A DNA stretch of 37,120 nucleotides from contig JAWVYO010000012.1 in NCBI GenBank assembly GCA_033722675.1, positions 1-37,120 of the forward strand. The letters run 5' to 3'. How positions within the stretch are numbered: position 1 is the stretch's first letter; every line of letters starts with the position of its first letter. Positions 15,698 to 24,374 of the stretch are shown here, piece after piece. The position numbers were made by a program, and so were the translations under genes. The stretch comes from DATHYU01 sp033722675. Lineage in GTDB: Bacteria > Actinomycetota > Acidimicrobiia > Spongiisociales > UBA11373. The notes under the pieces were generated by a model, which saw only the letters and a program-made list of their open reading frames with translations, did no database searches and was not told where the DNA came from.

Positions 15698-17483
15698 CCA
15701 CCTGCAGGACCGAGATGAAGGCCTCCTGGGGCACCTCGACGGAGCCCACCATCTTCATCCGCTTCTTGCCCTCCTTCTGGCGCTCGAGCAGCTTGCGCTT
15801 GCGGGTCACGTCGCCGCCATAGCACTTGGCGATGACGTCCTTGCGCTTCGCCCGCACCGTCTCCCGGGCGATGATCCGCGAGCCGATCGCCGCCTGGATC
15901 GGCACGTCGAAGAGCTGGCGGGGGATGTGCTCGCGCAGCTTCTCGGTGAGACGCTTGCCGTAGTCGTACGCCTTGTCGCGGTGCACGATCGCCGAGAAGG
16001 CGTCCACCGGCTGGCCGTTGAGCAGGACGTCCACCCGCACGAGGTCGGAGGCGGCGTACCCGTCCGGCTCGTAGTCGAGGGAGGCGTAGCCCCGGGTCCG
16101 GGACTTCAGCTGGTCGAAGAACCCGAAGACGATCTCGGCGAGGGGCACCCGGTAGACGAGTTCGACGCGCTCGGGCGTCAGGTAGTTCATCGACCCCATC
16201 TCGCCCCGGTGGTCCTGGAGCAGCTCCATGACCGTGCCCACGTAGTCCGACGGCATGATGATCATCACCCGCACGAAGGGCTCCAGCACGTCGTCGCGGT
16301 TGCCGGGATCGGGGAGGTCCTGGGGGCTCTGCACCTCGCGCTCCTCGCCGTCGGGCAGGGTCACCCGGTACGCCACCGACGGCGCCGTCGTGACGAGGTC
16401 GAGGTCGTACTCGCGCTCGAGCCGTTCCCGCACGATCTCCATGTGGAGGAGCCCGAGGAACCCGCAGCGGAAGCCGAACCCGAGCGCCCGCGACGTCTCC
16501 GGCTGGTAGACGAGGGCGGCGTCGTTGAGGCGCAGCTTCTCGAGGGCCTCCCGGAGACGCTCGAAGTCGTCCCCCTCGGTGGGGAAGAGCCCCGAGAACA
16601 CCATGGGTTTCGGCTCCTGGTAGCCGGGGAGGGCGGCGGGAGCCGGCCGGTCGACGCGGGTCACCGTGTCGCCGACCCGGATCCGGTCGATCTCCTTCAC
16701 CCCGGTGATCAGGTAGCCGACCTCGCCCGGTCCGAGCGACGTCACCGGCACCGCCTGCGGCTTGAGGACGCCCACCTCGTCGGCGTCCAGGCGCTCCTCC
16801 GTCGCCATGAACAGCAGCTTGTCCCGCGTGGTGATCCGCCCCGAGTCCACCCGGACGTAGCAGACGACCCCGCGGTAGGTGTCGTAGTAGGAGTCGAAGA
16901 CGAGGGCGCGTGGCGGGGCGTCCTCGTCGCCGTCGGGAGCGGGAAGGCGCTCCACGATCGCCTCGAGCAGTTCGTCGACGCCCTCGCCGGTCTTCGCCGA
17001 CACCCGGAGCACGTCGTCGGCGGTGCCGCCGAGGATCGAGGCGATCTCCTCGGCGACGGCGTCGGGGCGGGCGGCGGGCAGGTCGATCTTGTTGAGGACC
17101 GGGATGATCTCGAGCCCGCCCTCGATGGCCAGATACAGGTTGGCGAGCGTCTGCGCCTCGATCCCCTGGGCGGCGTCCACGAGGAGGATGGCCCCCTCAC
17201 AGGCGGCCAGGCTCCGGGAGACCTCGTAGGAGAAGTCGACGTGGCCCGGCGTGTCGATCAGGTTGAGGACGTAGGTCTCGTCGCCGACGCGATGGTCGAG
17301 CCGCACGGCCTGCGCCTTGATGGTGATGCCCCGCTCGCGCTCGAGGTCCATGGAGTCGAGGAGCTGCTCGCGCATGTCTCGCTGCTCGACCGAGGCGGTG
17401 CGTTCGAGGAGGCGGTCCGCCAGCGTCGACTTCCCGTGGTCGATGTGGGCGATGATGGAGAAGTTGCGGATACGCGCGGTCAC
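15687..17483 (-). CDS. lepA: Elongation factor 4 (LepA)
   Basis: Translational GTPase acting on ribosome biogenesis and back-translocation. The 598-residue protein has G1 IAHIDHGKST (residues 11-20), G2 RGITIKAQAV, G3 DTPGHVDF and G4 NKID. LepA-specific features include GFRCGFLGLLHMEI and the C-terminal domain ending with AKCYGGDVTRKRKLLERQKE and KKRMK. The start is GTG 17483; the longer open frame upstream has no domain support. A minus-strand TACACT box (17565-17570) could be its -10, giving an ~80-nt leader with GC-rich inverted repeats. It is divergent from rpsT. Confidence 0.96.
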   Translation of the reverse strand: MTARIRNFSIIAHIDHGKSTLADRLLERTASVEQRDMREQLLDSMDLERERGITIKAQAVRLDHRVGDETYVLNLIDTPGHVDFSYEVSRSLAACEGAILLVDAAQGIEAQTLANLYLAIEGGLEIIPVLNKIDLPAARPDAVAEEIASILGGTADDVLRVSAKTGEGVDELLEAIVERLPAPDGDEDAPPRALVFDSYYDTYRGVVCYVRVDSGRITTRDKLLFMATEERLDADEVGVLKPQAVPVTSLGPGEVGYLITGVKEIDRIRVGDTVTRVDRPAPAALPGYQEPKPMVFSGLFPTEGDDFERLREALEKLRLNDAALVYQPETSRALGFGFRCGFLGLLHMEIVRERLEREYDLDLVTTAPSVAYRVTLPDGEEREVQSPQDLPDPGNRDDVLEPFVRVMIIMPSDYVGTVMELLQDHRGEMGSMNYLTPERVELVYRVPLAEIVFGFFDQLKSRTRGYASLDYEPDGYAASDLVRVDVLLNGQPVDAFSAIVHRDKAYDYGKRLTEKLREHIPRQLFDVPIQAAIGSRIIARETVRAKRKDVIAKCYGGDVTRKRKLLERQKEGKKRMKMVGSVEVPQEAFISVLQVDAD

Positions 17484-17603
17484 GTGAGGGATCGCGGGGC
17501 GGTGGTCCGGGCCCCGGGGCCGGCTCGGGGGCGGACCTCGACGTCCGCCTCGGCGGACGGCCGCAGTGTACCGAGGGGGACGTCCCAGACGGGTCACCGG
17601 ACG

Positions 17604-17632
17604 TTGTTCGGACGACGGGCCAGTGCTACGAT
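17604..17632 (+). promoter_or_regulatory. Sigma-70-type promoter of rpsT-greA
   Basis: TTGTTC (17604-17609) and TACGAT (17627-17632) are separated by exactly 17 bp. Transcription would start near 17639, leaving a leader of about 30 nt before the rpsT ATG. It is one of the clearest -35/-10 pairs in the window, as expected for a ribosomal protein gene. Confidence 0.7.
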
Positions 17633-17668
17633 GCCGCCCGTTCCCCCACCTCGGAAAGCCGTTCACGC

Positions 17669-17935
17669 ATGGCCAACATCAAGTCCCAGATCAAGCGCAA
17701 CCGCCAGAACGAGAAGCGGCGGCAGCGCAACCAGGCGATCCGCAGCGAGATCAAGACCCGGACCCGCAAGGCCCTCGAGGCCGCCGAGTCCGGCGACGCC
17801 GACGCCGCCCACGAGGCCCTGAGCCGGGCGCAGTCGCGGATCGACAGCGCGGTCCACTACGGCGTGCTCCACGCCAACACGGCGGCGCGCCGCAAGGCGC
17901 GGCTCACCGCCCGCATCGACGACCTCCTCTCGTAG
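17669..17935 (+). CDS. rpsT: 30S ribosomal protein S20
   Basis: 88-residue basic protein of the small subunit, binding 16S rRNA. The N-terminus MANIKSQIKRNRQNEKRRQRN, the central KTRTRKALEAA and the C-terminal VLHANTAARRKARLTARID are canonical S20. GGAAAG lies 10 nt upstream as ribosome binding site. The gene is read from the 17604-17632 promoter, with greA starting 2 bp after its stop. The rpsT/lepA divergent arrangement is common in Gram-positives. Confidence 0.97.
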   Translation: MANIKSQIKRNRQNEKRRQRNQAIRSEIKTRTRKALEAAESGDADAAHEALSRAQSRIDSAVHYGVLHANTAARRKARLTARIDDLLS

Positions 17936-17937
17936 AC

Positions 17938-18411
17938 ATGCCCGAGCCCACCTGGCTGACGCCGGCGGCGTACCAGAAGCTGCAGGACGAGTACGAGCAG
18001 CTCACCACGGAGGGTCGTCGCCACATCGAGGAGCGCATCGCCGAGGCGCGTTCGCACGGCGACCTCCGCGAGAACGCCGACTACGACGCCGCCAAGAACG
18101 AGCAGGGCCTCATGGAGGCCCGCATCCGCAAGCTGCGCCACCTCCTCGACACCGCCGAGGTGCGGGAGGCGGAGAACACGGAGACCGTCGAGGTCGGTTC
18201 CGTCGTGACCGTCAGCGACGACGACGGCGACCAGATGGAGTTCTTCGTCGCCCCGCAGGAGAACAAGGTGGCGGGCTTCCTCCTCGCCAGCCCCTCCAGC
18301 CCCCTGGGTGGCGCCCTCCTCGGCGCCTCCGTGGGGGACTCGGTCTCCTACGAGGCCCCCGGCGGCACCTTCACCTACGAGATCCTGAAGGTCCGGCCCT
18401 TCGAGGGCTGA
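17938..18411 (+). CDS. greA: Transcription elongation factor GreA
   Basis: 157-residue secondary-channel factor that rescues backtracked RNA polymerase. The N-terminal coiled coil carries LTPAAYQKLQDEYEQL, and the tip motif HGDLRENADYDAAKNEQGL includes the acidic residues that act at the polymerase active site. The C-terminal FKBP-like domain ends in GDSVSYEAPGGTFTYEILKV. It starts 2 bp after rpsT, so the two are probably co-transcribed. A GC hairpin follows the stop. The length and motifs match GreA rather than GreB. Confidence 0.92.
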   Translation: MPEPTWLTPAAYQKLQDEYEQLTTEGRRHIEERIAEARSHGDLRENADYDAAKNEQGLMEARIRKLRHLLDTAEVREAENTETVEVGSVVTVSDDDGDQMEFFVAPQENKVAGFLLASPSSPLGGALLGASVGDSVSYEAPGGTFTYEILKVRPFEG

Positions 18412-18417
18412 GCACCC

Positions 18418-18438
18418 CGCCCCGCTGCGTCCGGGGCG
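18418..18438 (+). terminator. Hairpin downstream of greA
   Basis: CGCCCCG and CGGGGCG form a perfect 7-bp stem around a 7-nt loop, 7 bp after the greA stop, followed by only a short TT. It is a plausible but weak intrinsic terminator. Confidence 0.45.
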
Positions 18439-18555
18439 TTCACGCAGGCCGGGTCACGGCGACCCGACCCGAGGACTCCCGGGCCTCGCTCTCCCCGCTC
18501 GCGGATCGCAGCGCGGGAGCCGTCCCGCCCGCCCGGCATCTGCGAGACTTCGGGC

Positions 18556-19254
18556 GTGGCCGACCACGACTCCATGAAGTCCTCCGACGAGATGCTCGCG
18601 GAGATCCGCGAGTGGCTCGCGTCGGACCTCCCCACCGAGGAGCCCGTGGAACGGCCCGAGCCCGAGGCCGAGGCCGAGGCCGAGGCCGGGGCCGAACGAG
18701 CCGATCGGAACCGGATCCGCCTCTCCCCCTCCACCCGGGCCGACCCGATCCCCGTCGCCCGGGCGCCCGAACGCACCACCGCCCCGCGTCCCCGGCGGGT
18801 GCGCCGGCGGCCGTCGCCCTCCGCCGAGCCGGGCACGGAGCAGCGCTCAGTATGGAACGGCGCCGGTCCGTGGCTCCTGCTCGGCCTCGTCTTCATCGGG
18901 TTCGGGGCCTGGCTCCTCGTCTGGGGCGTCTCCCAGTTCTCCGAGAGCTCCTCGTGGATCGAGGTCGAGGGAACCGTCGTGGCGATCGATGGCTCGGAGG
19001 AGGGCGTCAGCGTGGAGGTCCTCTACCTCGGCGCCGACGGCGAGCCCTACCGGGTCACGAGCAGCGCCGAGGACGACGTGCGCCTCGGGGACTCGATGGA
19101 CGTGCTCGTCGACCCCGACGATCCGACCCGGGCGACGACGCAGCGGGACCGCATCGTCGCCTTCGTGTTGCGGCTCGTGTTCGGCGGCGTCGGGGTGCTG
19201 GCCGGCTTCGTGCCCATCTGGTGGGGGCGTCGCCTCGCCGCCCGGAGGCCGTGA
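18556..19254 (+). CDS. DUF3592-type membrane protein
   Basis: 232-residue protein. The first ~95 residues are charged, low-complexity and probably disordered, including an EAEAEAEAEAGAE repeat encoded by a GCCGAG hexamer array. A transmembrane helix (about 103-124, WLLLGLVFIGFGAWLLVWGV) follows. Next is a small extracytoplasmic beta domain (WIEVEGTVVAIDGSEEGVSVEVLYLGADGEPYRV ... LGDSMDVLVDPDDPTRA) with the DUF3592 pattern, and a second helix (about 200-222). Two helices around a small beta domain are typical for DUF3592; no biochemical role is known. GTG 18556 is used, with an in-frame ATG at 18574 as alternative. It converges on the zincin gene with 1 bp between the stops. Confidence 0.75.
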   Translation: MADHDSMKSSDEMLAEIREWLASDLPTEEPVERPEPEAEAEAEAGAERADRNRIRLSPSTRADPIPVARAPERTTAPRPRRVRRRPSPSAEPGTEQRSVWNGAGPWLLLGLVFIGFGAWLLVWGVSQFSESSSWIEVEGTVVAIDGSEEGVSVEVLYLGADGEPYRVTSSAEDDVRLGDSMDVLVDPDDPTRATTQRDRIVAFVLRLVFGGVGVLAGFVPIWWGRRLAARRP

Positions 19255-19255
19255 A

Positions 19256-19621
19256 TCACCAGCCGAGCTCGCGCAGCCGGGCGTCGTCGATGCCGAAGTG
19301 GTGGCCCACCTCGTGCACGACGGTCCTGGCGATCCGTTCCCGCAGCTCCTCCTCCGTCCGGCAGATGCGACGGTGGTTCTCGGCGAAGATCGTGATGCGG
19401 TCCGGCATCACCGCCGTGTACGACGACGGCGAGCGCCGCGTCAGCTCGACGCCCTCGTAGAGGCCGAGGAGCGAACCGGGATGCGGTGCCTGCTGGCCGG
19501 GGGTGGGCCGCTCCTCCACGATCACCACGACGTTCTCCATGTGCCGGGCCAGCTCGTCGGGAATCCGCTCCAGTGCCTGGTCGACCAGCTCGTCGAAGCG
19601 ATCGGGGGGGACGTCGACCAT
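19256..19621 (-). CDS. Small zinc metallopeptidase-like protein (zincin, PF06262 type)
   Basis: 121-residue protein with HEVGHHFGIDD near its C-terminus (His103, Glu104, His107 and a following Asp, the HExxHxxGxxD pattern). The N-terminal motif FDELVDQALERIPDEL and the central LLGLYEGVELTRRS and DRITIFAENHRR fit the actinobacterial 'possible metallopeptidase' family, which is a minimal zincin without a pro-domain. Substrate is unknown. Its ATG overlaps the stop of holA by 1 bp (TGATG), so it is the last gene of the comEA-comEC-holA chain. Confidence 0.85.
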   Translation of the reverse strand: MVDVPPDRFDELVDQALERIPDELARHMENVVVIVEERPTPGQQAPHPGSLLGLYEGVELTRRSPSSYTAVMPDRITIFAENHRRICRTEEELRERIARTVVHEVGHHFGIDDARLRELGW

Positions 19622-20658
19622 CAGCCGGCGCGACGCCGCCCGGGTCCCCCGTACCACCGGCTCAGGGCGACGGTGAGCCGCTCCATCGTGAGGCGGTGGG
19701 TGGCCTCGGGCGCCGTCTTCAACTCGATGTCGGCCCGTGCGAGGGCGTCGAGGGCGCGGCGCAGGTGTTCGGGGGCGACGGCGTTGCGCGCCCGCCACGC
19801 CTTCTTCACCGGGTAGTGGTCGGGCCGGGATCCCACCCAGCCGGCGAAGGTGTCGATGTCGGGGGCCGCGGCGGCGAGGGCACGCCGCTTCAGATCGTTC
19901 TCGAGGAACGCGAGCAACTGCAGGGGATGTCCGTGGGTGAGGAAGTCCGCGAGCCTCCGGAGCGCGTCGGTGGTGCTGCCGGCGGCCACCGCGTCGGCGA
20001 AGTGCCACATCGGTTCGTCCGGCCGGTTGCGGAATCGCCGCGCCACCTCCTCGAGACCCACCGGCCCGTCGAGTTCGGCGAGCTGGTCGAGGGCGCGCCC
20101 GAGGGCGGCGGTGTCGGTGCCGAACCGCTGGAGCAGGATCGCGGCCGCCTCCGAGTCGAGCTTCAGCTTCCGCGCTCGCACCGCCTCTCCCAGCCAGTCG
20201 GCGGCGTCGCGTTCGCGCATCTTCTTGATCGTGACGGTCTCACCCACCTCCTTGATCGCCTTCCCGAGGGGGGCGGGGATGGCTCCCTGGGAGACGAAGC
20301 AGACCGCGGCGGACTCGTCGAGGGTGTCGACGAGGTCGGCGAGGATCTCGGCCTCCGCCTTCAGCAGCCCCTGGGCATCCACGACGAGCACGCCGCGCAC
20401 CCCGCCGAACAGACTGCCGCTCTGCAGCGCCGGCACGATCGACTCGAGGGACGCCCGCATCGTCCCCTCGCCGTCGTCGCCCGCGCCGCGCCCGGGCACG
20501 TCGATCCGGTCGACGTCCTCGGCGCCGGCCTGGGCGAGGAGGGCGCGGGCGCGCTCGAGCATGGTCTCTCGCTCCCCCGGACCGGCGTCCCGGGGGCCGA
20601 TGACGGCGAGCACCGACTTCACGGGTCCGACGGTAGCCGCCGGCCGTCGGAGGGCCAC
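19621..20658 (-). CDS. holA: DNA polymerase III subunit delta
   Basis: Clamp-loader subunit that opens the beta sliding clamp. The 345-residue frame shows the HolA layout: an N-terminal AAA-like domain, then SLFGGVRGVLVVDAQGL, SAAVCFVSQGAIPAPLGKAI and the AADWLGEAVRARKLKLDSEAAAILL segment. The lid region and a C-terminal helical collar with FAGWVGSRPDHYPVKKAWRARN and ARADIELKTAPEATHRLTME complete it. GTG 20658 has a GAGG ribosome binding site 7-8 nt upstream. GTG 20622, which begins at VKSVLAVIGP, fits the family N-terminus better but has no such site, so the start is uncertain. It begins 9 bp after comEC, a common neighbourhood. Confidence 0.9.
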   Translation of the reverse strand: MALRRPAATVGPVKSVLAVIGPRDAGPGERETMLERARALLAQAGAEDVDRIDVPGRGAGDDGEGTMRASLESIVPALQSGSLFGGVRGVLVVDAQGLLKAEAEILADLVDTLDESAAVCFVSQGAIPAPLGKAIKEVGETVTIKKMRERDAADWLGEAVRARKLKLDSEAAAILLQRFGTDTAALGRALDQLAELDGPVGLEEVARRFRNRPDEPMWHFADAVAAGSTTDALRRLADFLTHGHPLQLLAFLENDLKRRALAAAAPDIDTFAGWVGSRPDHYPVKKAWRARNAVAPEHLRRALDALARADIELKTAPEATHRLTMERLTVALSRWYGGPGRRRAG

Positions 20659-20667
20659 CGGCCGACC

Positions 20668-22659
20668 TCACGGTGCGGCGGGCGGGTCCAGACGATCCAA
20701 TCGCACCACGACGTCGCCGTCGCGGTCGGTCCGCAGCACCACGGCCCCGGCCTCCTCGAGGGTCGCGATCACGGCCTCGTCGGGATGGCCGAAGTCGTTG
20801 GGACCCACGCTGATGACGGCCACCCGCGGCGCGCTCGCCCGCAGCCAGTCGTGGTCGGAGGTCGCCGCGCCCTGGTGGGGGACCTTCATGACGTCGGCGC
20901 GGATCGGCCCGAGGTCCGCCTGGGCGAAGGTCTCGATGTCGCCGGCGAGCAGGACCGACGATCCGGCCGCCCGCACCACCAGCACGAGCGATCCGTCGTT
21001 CGGCGAGGCGTAGCGCCGGAGCGGACCGAGCACCTCGATCGTGAAGGGGCCGACCCCGACCGTGGTCCCCGGCCCGGGCGTGGCGACCCGTCCGCCGCGG
21101 GCCGCCACCGTGGCGGCGAGCCGGTCGAGCGGCCCACCGTCGCCGGGGAGCCCCGGATGCCACAACGTCCGGACGTCGAGCCGGTGGGCGATGGCGGCGA
21201 GCGCGGCGGTGTGGTCGGCGTGCTCGTGGCTGGCGACGACCAGGTCGATGCGTCCGATCCCCCGGGCTCGCAGGGCGCCCGCCAGCACTCCGGGGTCCGG
21301 CCCGCCGTCGACGAGGATCACGGTGCCGTCGGGCCCGCGGAGCAGGATGGCGTCGCCCTGGCCGACGTCGAGCACCGTCATCTCCGGTCCGGCCGGCGGT
21401 CCTGCGGGTAGGGCGGCCGCCCCGAGGGCGCCGGCGGCCAGCAGGCCCAGCACCACCCTCGTCCGGGGAAACCGGACCCCGATCACCGCCGCCGTCCCGA
21501 CGGCGAGCACCAGGGCGGCTCCGAGCTGCGGGAGGGGCGCAGCCGCGCGGCCGACGGCGAGCACCAGGTCGCCGAGACGCACGGCGACGGCCGTCACCGC
21601 ATCGAGTCCCGAGAGCGTGCCCACCCCGCCGAGGGCGGTGGCGGCCGCCACGATCGGGGCAGCCACGGGATTGGCGAGCGGGGCGGCCGCCGACACGGTC
21701 CCGATCCGGGCCAGGAGGATGGGAGCGACGGCCACCTGGGCGGCCAGCGTCGCCCCCGCCGCGGTCCACGCCCAGCGGGGACGGCGACCGTCGAAGATCG
21801 TCGCTCCCGCGAGCACGCCCGCCGTCGCCGCCACCGACAGCTGGAACCCGAGGTCGACGGCCAGTTCGGGCGAGACGAGGACGAGCACCACGACGGCGGT
21901 GCCGAGCGCCGTCCAGGCGTCGACGGCGATCCCCGCCAGCCGCCCGGTGAGGGCGAGCGCTGCCATGGTCGCGGCCCGCACCACCGAGGGCTCCCAGCGG
22001 GTGGCGACGACGAAGACCCCGAGTCCGGCGAGTCCGGCGACCGCCCGCCGCCGCGGACCCCAGGCGAGCGGCCCGAGCACGAGGGCCAACCCGAGCAGGA
22101 ACAGCGCCACGTTGCTGCCCGACACCGCCACGAAGTGGCTGAGCCCGGCCCGGCGCAGATCCTCGGCGTCGGCCTCGGGGAGGTCCCCCACGTCGCCCGT
22201 GAGGAACCCCGCCACCAGCACCGCGCCGGGCTCCGGCCACCACGGGGCCAGCCCCGCCCGAACCCGGTCCCGGAGGGCGTTGCCGAGCCGCATGACGGGG
22301 GCGGCGGGCCCGCCGAGCCGCTCCATCGCGTCGGCGCCGAACCACCCCGCCGCCGGGTCACCCCGGTACGTCGCCGGACCTCGATCGATCGATCCGGCGA
22401 CCGCCACCTCGTCGCCGGCGGCGAGGAGCGGGCCGTCGGTGGCCCGGACGACCAGGCGCGGTCCCCTCCACGACACCGCTCCGGCGTCGGTGACGAGGTG
22501 ATGGGGCCGCAGGGGGAACCGCAGCGCGCCGCCCTTCGCGTCCGGATCGGCGGCGACCGTGCCGAGGATCGTCACGGTCCCCTGCGGGAGGTCGGCCGTC
22601 CTCGTCGCCTCCGTCCGGCGGTGTGACGCGGCTCCGGCAGCGAGGCCGAGGACGAGCAC
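20668..22659 (-). CDS. comEC: ComEC/Rec2 DNA-uptake channel protein
   Basis: Membrane channel for transport of single-stranded DNA in natural transformation. From GTG 22659 the protein has 663 residues: an OB-like extracytoplasmic domain (LPQGTVTILGTVAADP), the Competence domain with many helices containing GLSHFVAVSGSNVAL, and a C-terminal metallo-beta-lactamase domain (VLDVGQGDAILLRG, VDGGPDP, ASHEHADHTAAL, KVPHQGA). The GTG is the first usual start codon in the frame. However, the frame stays open upstream to 22827 and encodes typical N-terminal ComEC helices, so the true start is probably a CTG there. It follows comEA and precedes holA, the classic order. Confidence 0.93.
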   Translation of the reverse strand: MLVLGLAAGAASHRRTEATRTADLPQGTVTILGTVAADPDAKGGALRFPLRPHHLVTDAGAVSWRGPRLVVRATDGPLLAAGDEVAVAGSIDRGPATYRGDPAAGWFGADAMERLGGPAAPVMRLGNALRDRVRAGLAPWWPEPGAVLVAGFLTGDVGDLPEADAEDLRRAGLSHFVAVSGSNVALFLLGLALVLGPLAWGPRRRAVAGLAGLGVFVVATRWEPSVVRAATMAALALTGRLAGIAVDAWTALGTAVVVLVLVSPELAVDLGFQLSVAATAGVLAGATIFDGRRPRWAWTAAGATLAAQVAVAPILLARIGTVSAAAPLANPVAAPIVAAATALGGVGTLSGLDAVTAVAVRLGDLVLAVGRAAAPLPQLGAALVLAVGTAAVIGVRFPRTRVVLGLLAAGALGAAALPAGPPAGPEMTVLDVGQGDAILLRGPDGTVILVDGGPDPGVLAGALRARGIGRIDLVVASHEHADHTAALAAIAHRLDVRTLWHPGLPGDGGPLDRLAATVAARGGRVATPGPGTTVGVGPFTIEVLGPLRRYASPNDGSLVLVVRAAGSSVLLAGDIETFAQADLGPIRADVMKVPHQGAATSDHDWLRASAPRVAVISVGPNDFGHPDEAVIATLEEAGAVVLRTDRDGDVVVRLDRLDPPAAP

Positions 22660-22823
22660 CCCGACGACGACGGCCTCCCGGCGCGCGATGACGAGGGCGA
22701 CGGCCGCGACGCCCGCACCGAGCCGGACGGGCCCGCCGGTGAGGGCCGTCGCCGCCCCCAGCCACGCGGCGGCGCCGGCGCTCAGGACCGTCGCGCCGAT
22801 CCCTTCCGGCAGGCGCAGGCGGC

Positions 22824-23366
22824 TCAGGGCACGGCGACGGCGTCCCGCATCGCCGCCAGCTTCCCCTCACCGATGCCAGGGACGTCGAGGAGGTCCTCGA
22901 CCACGGTGAAGGGGCCGTGGGCGGACCGGTGGGCGACGATGCGCTCGGCGAGCACCGGGCCCACCCCGGGGATCCGTTGCAGCTGCTCGGCCGACGCGGC
23001 GTTCAGCGGCACCCGCCCCGGCGCCGACCCGGCGGGGGCATCGGGCAGGAGGGCGGGGACCACGACCCGGCCGCCGTCGACGACGGGAGCCGCCAGGTTG
23101 AGCGCCCCGAGGTCGGCGTCGGATCGGGCGCCGCCGGCGGCGGCGACGGCGTCGGCGATGCGGGCGCCGGAGGCCACCTCGACGAGGCCCGGTGACCGGA
23201 CGGCGCCGGAGACGTGGACGGTGATGCCCGCGGCGAGGGGGTTCGCCTCCGGGACCACCGGATCGGGCAGGGGACCGGGCGCGCCGGACGACCACCAGAG
23301 GGCGGCACCCACGGTGACGGCCGCCAGGAGCCCGAGGACGGCGACGGGACGGGACGGTGCATCCAC
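22824..23366 (-). CDS. comEA: ComEA-type helix-hairpin-helix DNA-binding protein
   Basis: 180-residue membrane-anchored DNA receptor. The N-terminal anchor helix (VAVLGLLAAVTVGAALWW, about residues 8-25) is followed by a SLBB domain (ITVHVSGAVRSPGLVEVASG ... IADAVAAAGG). The C-terminal HhH pair is VPLNAASAEQLQRIPGVGPVLAERIVAHR and FTVVEDLLDVPGIGEGKLAAM. GTG 23366 has GGAGGG a few nt upstream. Together with ComEC it suggests a DNA uptake machine; the pilus genes are not in the window. The stop overlaps the putative CTG start of comEC (CTGA). Confidence 0.93.
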   Translation of the reverse strand: MDAPSRPVAVLGLLAAVTVGAALWWSSGAPGPLPDPVVPEANPLAAGITVHVSGAVRSPGLVEVASGARIADAVAAAGGARSDADLGALNLAAPVVDGGRVVVPALLPDAPAGSAPGRVPLNAASAEQLQRIPGVGPVLAERIVAHRSAHGPFTVVEDLLDVPGIGEGKLAAMRDAVAVP

Positions 23367-23378
23367 CGTCCCTCCATA

Positions 23379-24374
23379 TCAGGGACCGTCGGGACCCGGA
23401 ACCCCCTCGTCGGAGAAGACCACGCCGATGCGGTGGCGGATCTCGTCCATCCAGGCGAGGACGGCGAGGGTGTCGGCGTGGGGCCGGCGGGGGCTCTCCA
23501 CCCGTCCGGCGTCGAGACAGCGCGCCACCTCTTCGGCTTCGAAGCGGTAGCCGGATCCGCCGAGGGGCAGGTCGACGATCTCGACGACCTCGCCGCCGCG
23601 TTCGAGCGTCACCCGCTCGGCACCGTGGAAGGGGCGGTGGAGCCTGACCCGGCCCTCGGGGCCGGCGACGACGGCCTCGAGGGGCGTGTCGGCGAGGAAC
23701 GTCGCCGATGTCGACGAGGTGGCGGCGCCGTGGCGGCCCACCACGTCGACCTGGGTGTCCGCGCCCGCCGGGCCGAGGGTGCCGGTGGCGACGAACTCGT
23801 CGGGGACGCCGAGGACGTGGTGGACGAGCGTCAGCGGGTAGATCCCGATGTCGAGGAGGGCGCCCCCGCCGAGGCGGGGTTCGACGAGACGGCTCCCGGG
23901 GGCGAGGTCCGCCGCGAAGCCGAAGTCGGCGCGGACCCACGTCGGCTCGCCGCCGGCGCCGTCGGCGACGAGGCCCATGGCGTGCTCGAAGGCGGGGAGG
24001 AAGCGCATCCACATCGCCTCCATGAGGAAGACACCCGACGCCCGGGCGTGCTCGAGGAGCCGCCGGCCGGTGCCGGCGTCGAGCGTGAGGGGCTTCTCGC
24101 ACAGCACGGGCAGGCCGGCGTCGACGCACGCGACGGCATCGGCGAGGTGGCGCTCGTTGGTCGTGGCGACGTAGACGGCGTCGACGTCCCCGGCCTCGGC
24201 GAGTGCCCCATGGGGAGCGTGGGATCGTCGGATGCCGTGGGCGTCGGCGAAGGCGGAGGCCCGCCCGGCGTCGCCCGACGACACCGCCACGACCTCGTGG
24301 CCCTCCATGGCGGCGATCGTGCCGGCGAAGGCGGCCGCGATCCTCCCGGTGCCGACGATCCCCCAGCGCATCAC
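23379..24374 (-). CDS. Gfo/Idh/MocA family NAD(P)-dependent oxidoreductase
   Basis: 331-residue protein with an N-terminal Rossmann fold (WGIVGTGRIAAAFAGTI, residues 4-20), the YVATTNERHLADAV segment and the EKPLTLDA motif (Glu93-Lys94-Pro95) that marks the catalytic lysine of the family. The C-terminal domain has GGGALLDIGIYPLTLVHHVLG, which supplies the substrate-binding Asp and His residues. The substrate is probably a sugar, inositol or related diol, but cannot be named. GTG 24374 overlaps the CPBP gene stop (GTGA), with ATG 24371 as an equally good start. Confidence 0.88.
   Translation of the reverse strand: MMRWGIVGTGRIAAAFAGTIAAMEGHEVVAVSSGDAGRASAFADAHGIRRSHAPHGALAEAGDVDAVYVATTNERHLADAVACVDAGLPVLCEKPLTLDAGTGRRLLEHARASGVFLMEAMWMRFLPAFEHAMGLVADGAGGEPTWVRADFGFAADLAPGSRLVEPRLGGGALLDIGIYPLTLVHHVLGVPDEFVATGTLGPAGADTQVDVVGRHGAATSSTSATFLADTPLEAVVAGPEGRVRLHRPFHGAERVTLERGGEVVEIVDLPLGGSGYRFEAEEVARCLDAGRVESPRRPHADTLAVLAWMDEIRHRIGVVFSDEGVPGPDGP

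Noticed and set aside
18660..18695. GCCGAG hexamer repeat
   Set aside because: It is a simple in-frame Glu-Ala repeat in the disordered N-terminus of the DUF3592 protein, not a CRISPR or mobile repeat.
20240..22345. Minus-strand open frame of 701 codons with Arg/Gly/Pro runs
   Set aside because: It is an out-of-frame shadow over comEC and holA, both of which have clear family motifs in their own frames.
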